Shown: piece after piece, positions 56,036-64,000 of the stretch | How positions within the stretch are numbered: the first letter of the stretch is position 1 | Layout of the letters: each line of letters begins with the position of its first letter | Assembly (NCBI GenBank): GCA_003290165.1 | Contig: QNQO01000220.1 | Location: 779,001-843,000, forward strand | Direction of reading: 5' to 3' | DNA from: Berberis thunbergii | Taxonomy: Eukaryota; Streptophyta; Magnoliopsida; Ranunculales; Berberidaceae | DNA: 64,000 bases | The notes under the pieces: generated by a model | Seen by the model: only the letters and a program-made list of their open reading frames with translations | Told to the model about the DNA's origin: nothing | The model's database searches: none | Program-made: the position numbers and the translations under genes

Positions 56036-58710
56036 AATTAATTATAGCTCCCTCAAACTAGCAAGCTCCCATCCCATCCCATCCCATGTTCTTCATAAAT
56101 GTGTGTGAGCTGTCTAGTATAACCCTGAATCTACGGTGCATGGTTCAAGGTATTTGATTGGTGTTTGGGAGTATCAAACATCATAGATGTGCATCGAAAT
56201 AGAAAAATAACAGATACCATGAATCAGGCACCGTAGTCGTGCTCCTAGTATAGTTTATAAGTTCTCCATATGTTACAGTTTAACACACTAGCCAGGGTAG
56301 GATCAATGTATATACAACTAATGATTGTGATTTTGTCTTTGGTTCTCCTGATTTTAAGAAATATTTAATGTGTAAAGAAAAAATGTAAAAGTTTTAAGAA
56401 TACATGAAATATTTAAATAAATATTAAGGGTATGTTAAATATATGAAAAAAAATAATATGCATATAAATCAATGTATAAAACACATTAAATAAATAAAAA
56501 AATGCCTATAATTAGAAAATTGAGGGTAGTTCCAAAAATCAATATATAAGTATAAGAAGTGATAATTAGGAAATTATGGGTGGTTTCAAAAATCGGCAAA
56601 TATTAGAATAAATGATAATTAGAAGAATAAAAAACTTGAAATTTACAAAAAAAACTCTGAAATGTTTCAAAAAAATCCTCGAAAAATGTAATATAGTAGC
56701 TGGTTTTTGTATTTTTGCACAATTTAAAAAAAATTTCCGAATTTTTTGAAAAAATCACAAAATATTTTAAAATATGTAATTTTTCTTTCGCCTTTTTCCT
56801 TTCATAATTTAAAAAAAAAAATTGAAAAAATTGACAAAATTCGTGTATTTTCTCGAAATCACAATCCTTGTATACAACCCTCTACAAACTTCTCCTCCGC
56901 TCCCTTTCTCTCTTGCAAAATATTTTCAACATGATCACAAATCACATGCATGCAAATGCAATGCAGTTTAGGTTGTAGATATAGAATTGTGACATCTCAC
57001 GGCGCAACACATGCACCCCGATTATTTGGGGTTAAGCAGACCCAAATGAAAGGAGTAGACGTGATTTAATTGTTTGAAGCACTTGAGATTGCATTCAAAA
57101 TTACTGCATTTTCGTTTAACACACAACTCATTGTTAAAACCTCTAAATGAAATACTCCAATTTCTCTTATACATTTTCTTTTTGTGAACAAATTTCAATA
57201 AGCCGTATTTGTAAATTTAAAATAATTTTGCTGATACCATGTGATTCTCATTGAATTTGTATCAACTTTGAAACTAGTATCCCAAAGGCAATTGCAATTT
57301 GAAAGAACTAGTTCCAAGAAAACATCATGGTCAAAGTTCAAAATGTATCAAAAGATGTCTTCCTTTGGTAATTGACAAACTGGATTCATTGGTACTTGAT
57401 TAATTACATCTAATAATAGCCATGAGCAACATAATTAAATTCATGTCAAGAGGGATTAAAAATTTTAAACTATTCAAACCTAAAAATGCCATAAAATATT
57501 CATTTTTATTACGAAATTTCATGAGAATGAACTCTTATAAATTCGATTTTGAGTTTTATAATTGACAAATTATTTAGAATGAAAGTGACTGAAACTTCTT
57601 TTTTGTTAAAAAATGTTAATCCTAAATAAAAGTTGACATTCTATTAGAATTCACCGCGCCCAGCAATATATATTCTTTATTCTTATCCTATCTTCTCTTG
57701 TTCAGATTAGTAGCATGAATAAGCTAGAAATGAAATGAGCTCATCATTTGTATGATTGGGATGATCCATCTAGATCTCGATCAGTATAACACTCTTCTCC
57801 TCTAATCAACCTGATTTTTAGATTTCAATTTTTATCAATCCAATTGTCAATAATTACAATAAATACGACAAGTACGTGAACAATACTTATTGATATATCT
57901 GTTTTTTATTATAAAAAAACTATTACACATTTGTCTTCTAATTTTAAGATTTTCATTTTGGCCTTCGATTTCTTATTAATGACAAACAAACCAATATGTA
58001 TAAGAACATTGACCAATGGTGTTTGTATCTTTTAGATGGAAATAGCATTACACATTTTTACCAAATTATCCTCGCGAATTCAGACTATTTACAATAAAAA
58101 ATCAACATCTTTAAACATTCATTAATTATATCCAAGCTTCTAACATAATTTATTTGATAAATATGCCCTTAAATCTAAATTTTGAATTTTCATTTTGCAC
58201 TCCAAATGTCATATTTTTTGCAATCCAAAATAAGCCCCTTATAAATATTTGTAAATTATACATACGCTCTATCATAATATATTTGAAGCTTCCAATTTTT
58301 TATATTTTATAAAAATGCCCTTACATTTAACATTTTATTTTCCATTTTGTCATTCACATGTTAATCAATTTTGCACATAAAATTATAAATAATTATTTTA
58401 TTTAGAAATACATTAATAGTTTTACTTTTTATTTACCCTTAACCCCTCCCACCCCATACCGCTTGTAGGTATTGAACACAGACGTGGGGAGTCAATTTCA
58501 TATTGCCTTAGCCTACCGACCTAGCCATTTTTAGCTAATAATTTTTACGTATTACTAAATTTTTGTAATAAAATGAAATTATTAGATATACACGCACGAT
58601 GAGCGTGTCCACCCTTAGTTATTATAAAGACAAGATGGTGGGATGAACCGTGGCTATGTCTTCAATCCGATTTGTGGTTCCCATTTTGTCCTCTCAAAAT
58701 TCACATTGAT
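56036..58710. other. AT-rich intergenic DNA
   Basis: No gene recognised in 2.7 kb. Contains a CCCAT repeat (56069-56090), a degenerate doublet around 56505-56640 (ATAATTAG.AAATT..GGGT.GTT) and several TTTCATTTTG.CC-type phrases (57940-58350) that look like eroded transposon arms. Confidence 0.45.
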
Positions 58711-59033
58711 TACAATTAAAAGGGTTTTTTTGAGTTCGACACTCATTAATTTATATCTATTAGAGTTGGGCTTTCGTTTTAAAAAATTATTTAATTATAA
58801 CTTTCATTTTCTAACCAAATTCTTAAATCCACGTTATTGACCAATCAAAAATACTTTTCAAACCTTTTTATTACCCTTACCTAGTGTGGGGGTGTGTTTA
58901 GAAAATCCAAAATTAAGTTTTTTCTCTTCTTCTCTCACTGTCTTGTAAAATCTCCTCTCACCATGGAATCTAGTATGCATAGCCTTCAAAAGCTATTTAC
59001 ACATCCATTTGCTAGGAGAAACTGAAAATTATT

Positions 59034-59345
59034 TTGTTAAAGATAGCATCAAATTTTCTTCATTATGTTGGATCAGGGACCACTATGCATCTATCATCTC
59101 CAAGAAGAAATTGTAAAATGGTATACTCTTGGAATGGATTTCATAAGGGATTTATCTCCAAGATGCATCATACTCAATCGCATACACCAATAGTTATGGA
59201 TAGGTCTACCACCCGAACCTGAACCTCCACCAATTTTGTGTGCATACAAAATCCAAATTGGAGAGCATGGAACTTCTAATCCGATCAGCAAAGTATCGTT
59301 GCCCTGCAAGTGCAACCGCCTTTGCAAGCGAAGCAAACAAGGCAG
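59034..59345. other. Unassigned, relatively GC-rich block
   Basis: Short open frames exist on both strands (62 and 80 codons) but overlap each other and match nothing I know. Composition is higher in GC than its surroundings, so it may be a captured exon of an unknown gene. Confidence 0.3.
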
Positions 59346-59814
59346 AGTAGTGACATATCGGGAAGCTGTTAGGTGATGTTTTTACCTTCCAAGAGCCTTA
59401 TTACATTAAAGGAATGTCTCAGCAGCTAATGTTTGTCAATTTCATAACATGTGGGAAAGTAGGTTCCCCTATGTCTATCGCTCAACAACAATTTTTGAGT
59501 AATGAGTAATGCAATCTATAGTTTTTCTTGGTGAAGTACTGTTTTTATGAAGTATTTTTCTGTTGCAACCAAACACAATCGATGAGAAAAATGTATATAT
59601 ATATATTTTGTACACTTGCAAATGGAATACATTAGGGAATTAGATGGTATGTTTGCAACCAAGAACTCAACTTTATACAATAAATTTTGTGTTTACACCA
59701 ATTGTTAAAAGTCTGTACAGTCTACTGCTTGCTATGCAGAAAGGTTAAGAGGAAATGACTGAACCAAAATTGTCAGACTTTTTTTTTTTTTATTAAATCT
59801 CCAGTGTGGAGGGG

Positions 59815-60985
59815 CACTTCTGGAATGCCAGACCTTTATTACTTGTCAAGAAATTGAGTTACAATCAATACGGGGGTACATGACGACTTTACCCATGAGA
59901 TAACCAAAACAAAAATTGGGGCCGCATCCGAAAACAAAAATATAATTCTGACTCTATGAACCACAACCATATTTTCTAACTTCCTCCTCGTGGCCTTATT
60001 ACCAACCCCACGAGCATTCAAAAACATAAAATTTTCCATCATCTTAAGCGCGGGAGGAAGATTTACCCCTCTTAGTCTTACGACGCTTGCCTGGAAGGGC
60101 CGCCGATTTGACTTTGTTCTGTAGATCCTTATCGGAGTGCGCCCCCAAATTTATATCATTAATAGCATGTGATTCCGGCCCCAATTCCGATTCCGACGCA
60201 GCCTCGTCACTATCATCTGTGGCGCTCTCAAGTGTATTAGTGGTCATAGATTGTTTCTTTATTCGCAAAGCACGGTTCTCCTCAAAAGCTGGATGATGAC
60301 ATCAAACAAGTTCCCGTCCTTGTCATTCCTTGCTGCCGCGGGCACTAAAAAATTACCAGTTACCGCGGATTGAGCGCGCTTGGCCAAAACCTCTGCCAAA
60401 CGTTCCATCACTGTCGGCTGAGCTTTGCTACAGAGCGAGGGAGGGAGCGAGGTAAAGGGGCGAGGGATGGGTGGTAACCACCCATCCGCCTCGAGATGAG
60501 CGCATCAGATTTGAGATGCGCGATAATGCTCATCTCGAGGCAGATGGGTGGCTTCCACCCATCCCTCGCTCCCTTTCCCTCGACCCCTCCCTCGACCCCT
60601 AGAATTTTCCCTGTCGGCTTCACCGTGGCAGCCTCTACCTCCTGAATCATTCCACTCGATTTTGTTTGCGTCATTAAAGAGTCACCAACGGCGAGCAAGT
60701 CGCGTGCTGGCTGAGGTGTCGCGTCCCCTGGCTTGGGGCCATGAAGAGGCTGGGGCCGTGGGCAGGCCGTGCTCGGACGTGGGCTGAGGTCTGACTGCTG
60801 TCCTGCTCGAGTCAAATACAGGCTGGGTCCGTGACCAGGCTGGACCCGAGGAGTGCCCAGAGTCGTGGTCTGGCTGAGACCGTGCTCTGACGCAGGGCTT
60901 GGATTGGTGGTGAGCGCATTCTGTTTGGGGCCGTGAGCTGGCTGGAGCGAAGCCACTCCTAACTCCCCTGCCAATGAAGCTCATG
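59815..60985 (-). pseudogene. LINE fragment (end of ORF1, start of ORF2)
   Basis: Minus strand. 60974-60610 is a Pro/Gly/His-rich ORF1 part (LQPAHGPKQN, ATPQPARDLL). 60268-60044 is an acidic then basic ORF1 tail (DDSDEAASESELGPES; PGKRRKTKRGKSSS). At 60042 ORF2 begins MMENFMFLNARGVGNKATRR, the usual opening of the L1-type endonuclease, and breaks off by about 59839. The fragment has neither RT nor a tail. Confidence 0.7.
60429..60601. mobile_element. Foldback MITE, near-palindromic, 173 bp
   Basis: The left arm (GCGAGGGATGGGTGG, CGCCTCGAGATGAGC) is repeated inverted on the right (GAGATGAGCATT read on the minus strand, CTCGAGGCAGATGGGTGG on the plus). The whole unit can form one long hairpin around ATCAGATTTGAGATGCGC. 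It interrupts the LINE fragment. Shares CTCGAGATG and the G-rich arms with the foldback at 15458-15591. Confidence 0.8.
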
Positions 60986-61531
60986 TCTCTGATCCAGGAA
61001 GCCCCAATTGAGCGTCCCCAATGTCATCGTGCCCTGTCAGACTTAAGTTATAGCAAATTAATCTTGTCCATAAGTGGAGTGTAACTTGAAATTTGAAAAC
61101 AGGTACGAAAAAAAACCCAAGCAAGATAATATAATAGGTGACTTTTATTATGCTAAACTATGATTTAATTTAAGGTAAGGGCAAAAGGTTTAAAAAATAT
61201 TTTTGACCAATCAATGACGTGGATTTAATGGTTATGTCAGAAAATGAGGGTTAGACTCAATTAATTTTTAAAACGAGGGTCAAATTTTAACAAGTATAAA
61301 CTAATGAATGACAAACAAAAAAAACACCAATTAAAACCTGTACGTCTCAAATATTGATTAGGGTTATTTTTTATCTGGTTCCCATTAGTTTATGACTATT
61401 TCTATTTGGCCCTTATTAATATTTGTATCATAGCCTAACACCCATAACTGTGTATTCAACTAAGTTGACTAACAAATTCCATCTAATTTTTTCAAAAATA
61501 CCAACTTATCTTGCATGTGTTTTGCACACGT

Positions 61532-61985
61532 TTTTACTAAAATCACATAAATTATGTTGCTTGATGATCATGTTTGATCAAAGGACTAGGAAAATAATAT
61601 TTAGATCTATTTTTTATTTTAATTTTTTAACAAATAAGATGACTGTGAATTAAAATTTATATACAAATCTAAACATTTGCACATGTTTTACTAAAATCAC
61701 ATAAATCTTGTTGCTTGATTTATGTTTAATCGAATGGCTATGAAAATAGTATTTGGATCTATTTTTTATATTAATTTTTTAAACAAAGAAGATGTGTATC
61801 ACTTAAAAAATTATATATAAACTTAAATCATATCCACAATTATACTAAAATCGCATAAATCATGTTGTTAGATGAATATGTTTGATCCAACGGTTAGGAA
61901 AATAGCATTTGAATAAATTTTGTGTTTTAACTTTTTTAAAAAAGAAGGTGGGTGCCAATTAAAAGTGTATACAAACTAATGCGAG
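61532..61985. repeat. Tandem repeats, unit about 155 bp, three copies
   Basis: ACTAAAATC.CATAAAT..TGTTG recurs at about 61537, 61690 and 61845; each is followed by ATGTTT.ATC, GGAAAATA..ATTT and TTTTAA.TTTTTTAA. Confidence 0.88.
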
Positions 61986-62125
61986 ACTTGCCAATTGTTA
62001 TCCTTGTGGAGAAATAATAGTAAAAGTTGGTGATGAAAACTTCATAAATGATAGGAGATGCAAGGTTGGACTCATGAATGAATATGAAATGGTTTGCATA
62101 TAATTTAATTTATTGATCATATCTC

Positions 62126-63445
62126 AAATCATACCGCAAGCGCAAGGTTATCCATTGAGTTAGATAACGGCAAATACGGGTTGAATATCACAATGAGAGC
62201 TATAAATCGGAAAACTAATCTTTAGATTTATCTTAAAATTTAACTTAGAAAATATGTGGTTGATGAAGTGATTGAATTAAAAGCTAAATAAAAACTATGT
62301 AAACAAATATGGAAATACTTAGGGTTTTAGAGATCACCAACATAGGTTGACGGTTCTCTTAGGTTTATTTCAAGATTTTATTCTTCCAATCATAACTCAT
62401 TCTTAGATATAGGTTCCCACCTCACCTAAAGATGAAAAATTATATAAGAAGCTTATATAATCAAACCAATTGGATAATCATTTCTAAGATTATAAGCATG
62501 CATGATCTAAAAGCATATAAGGATTCCACACTTAAATGAAATACCTAATATCTAACAAATCATGTATAACCTTATACTACAATTACTTAAAGCATTAAAG
62601 GGGTGAGTTTGTTAGACTCATACTAGTGAAGACATCTTGAATCTACGACTTTAAGAAAGATGAAAACAAGAGTAAGAAATGTATCCATGATTATGAAAAA
62701 CAAAACTTCAATCAATTTCATTAAACATTGACATTCAAGTACATAGAGTACGCTAATCACAAAGTTGATCTAATTTACATGGAAGAAAATACTTTGAAAA
62801 TATCTAATTGAGGTCATCCTCCCAAGGGATTCACTCACACCTTAAGAGGGTGTTTAGCCACTCATGGTAAACCTTAGATTTCTCATGGTGATAAATATAA
62901 AGAAAATGAGAAAACTTACAACTAAAACTCTTCAAGACTTTAAATCTCTAACTCTCAATTTTCTTTCTTTTTCAGTCTTTTGCAGTATACTCCAAGCATA
63001 TGGTATTTATAGGTGAAGAATAATGAGAGGTGGAGTAAAATAAAGAAAAAATGTTGACATAACATAAAAAAATTGTATTGGAGAATGGATACTGGAGTAA
63101 GAGGTGGAATGTGTAGAGATTCATTTTGCTATGTTGAAGTTGCCATGTAGATGTTCAATTTGATTTTCTCGAGATTCGTAGATGATGATACTTTTTTGGG
63201 CTTGATTTCATGGGCCTTTGGGCTTGAAAATCCTTGATCCTTGACAATGCATGTGTGAGCTTTCAATAGGCTTTTTAGTTGTTGAACTTAGCCATTGTGT
63301 CATTTTGTGCATATTTGATGATTAATACTTGAATTCCTGCGTTATACACAAAATACATGTAATGAGAGTATTTTACTAATTAATATGACATAACAAATAT
63401 AGAATCAAGGGCGTAAAATATACCATTTATAAGCCTATAAAATCC
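62126..63445 (-). mobile_element. 3' LTR of a retroelement running off the window
   Basis: Left end has ATACCGCAAGCGCAAGG and GATAACGGCAAATACGG, close to the solo LTR at 4761. Minus-strand TATA box CTATAAATACC at 63002-63012. To its right is a polypurine tract, so on the minus strand this is the 3' LTR of an element whose body lies beyond position 64000. Tips are approximate. Confidence 0.6.
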
Positions 63446-63456
63446 CCCCAAATCTA
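63446..63456 (-). other. Polypurine tract next to the LTR
   Basis: Minus strand TTTGGGGGGATTT, preceded by GCTTGAGGACTAGCAAAATG, a phrase common just ahead of the polypurine tract in several plant LTR elements. Confidence 0.6.
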
Positions 63457-64000
63457 CATTTTGCTAGTCCTCAAGCAAAAGAAAAATAAAAACTAACTCA
63501 CTTTCGTAGGAATCACGATTACATTTAGCATATGTAATAAACGTTTAAAATTCTAGGTTCCCCAAGTGGACGAGTTGTAGTCTCGCGAGGGTTTCATGAA
63601 ATTACACCCCCAAACATTTGTGATACTCGGGACTCAGACTCAAAAATTGGTAAAAAAATAACTCTTTCCTTATTTAACCTCAGAGAGTTCCTACTTGAAT
63701 GCGTAATCTTTAAGAGATGTATTCTTGTAACTTATTGGTCAATATTAAATCCATAAGTGACTTCTTTAAGCACTATACAAAAGACATGAATTATTCATTC
63801 AAGTTTATATTAAGAATTTTATTATCTTCTTTGTTGCAAACTTCAGTTTAAAAGTGGACATATCTCTTATTCATATTCTAGAAAATTCACTTCAACTTTA
63901 AATCCCACAAGGTATATAATCACTCAGAGATTTGGTTTTTTTTCTTCTCTCAAATGTATGTGAATAAGATAAAACAATGAATAAGAGATAGTTCACATGC
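63457..64000 (-). mobile_element. Internal region of the truncated LTR element
   Basis: Non-coding here; would be the 3' untranslated internal part of the element. No ORF seen before the window ends. Confidence 0.4.

Larger units (their letters stand above)
58711..61341. mobile_element. Long-TIR element carrying foreign fragments (Pack-MULE-like)
   Basis: Left arm 58711-58881 and right arm 61174-61341 are inverted copies: shared order is CATTA.TTTATA, TCGTTTTAAAAA, CTCATTTTCT.AC, TTAAATCCACGT.ATTGA, CCAATCAAAAATA-like and CCCTTACC. The 2.3 kb between them contains an unassigned block (58930-59400), a minus-strand LINE fragment (59815-60985) and a foldback MITE (60429-60601). No transposase. 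Exact tips and target duplication were not resolved. Confidence 0.65.

Overview
The window looks like nuclear DNA of a flowering plant, probably a eudicot. It is AT-rich, with GT-AG introns, long microsatellites, Ty3/gypsy (Tat lineage), Ty1/copia, LINE, hAT and long-TIR (MULE-like) elements, and fragments of plant nuclear genes. No species can be named from the sequence alone. Almost everything is transposable-element derived and degenerate. The only gene that looks intact is a small single-exon gene on the minus strand at 52779-53165 (MGNC... protein with a probable N-myristoylation site).

Layout. 1-2.7 kb: two adjacent non-autonomous elements with long inverted repeats, then a 62-bp GA microsatellite. 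3.76-13.73 kb: Tat-type gypsy element 1 (minus strand), with gag and protease but no RT/integrase, tandem repeats, an antisense ORF on the plus strand, and a nested solo LTR of another family. 14.8 kb: a hAT MITE. 15.78-24.56 kb: Tat element 2 (minus), with RT, RNase H, archaeal-type RNase H and integrase, 179-bp tandem repeats, and the same antisense ORF. 24.57-30.73 kb: a degenerate copia element (minus) abutting element 2. 31.2-37.9 kb: a degenerate LINE (plus). 38.5-38.75 kb: a copia-type LTR. 38.76-39.43 kb: a second copy of the host sequence that is split by elements 2 plus copia at 15.2-31.0 kb; it serves as an empty-site reference. 40-48.8 kb: same-strand, intron-containing fragments of at least four unrelated nuclear genes (SCD2-like, DEK-like, class-I release factor, CNOT9/CAF40-like). 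50.1-52.2 kb: a MITE split by an nDart-like hAT element. 52.8-53.2 kb: the intact MGNC gene. 54.1-55.2 kb: a small copia/TRIM-like element related to the LTR at 38.5 kb. 58.7-61.3 kb: a long-TIR element enclosing a LINE fragment (Pack-MULE-like), with a nested foldback MITE. 61.5-62.0 kb: 155-bp tandem repeats. 62.1 kb to the end: an LTR and the start of the internal region of another LTR element, related to the solo LTR at 4.8 kb.

The most informative signals are (i) the paired antisense genes in the two Tat elements, each with its own TATA box and start, a shared intron position and stop, and in element 1 a poly(A) signal; and (ii) the chimeric array of gene fragments at 40-48.8 kb. The two Tat copies carry complementary deletions: copy 1 lost pol, copy 2 lost the gag C-terminus and protease active site. 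The integrase of copy 2 has lost all three catalytic acidic residues through G-to-A changes.
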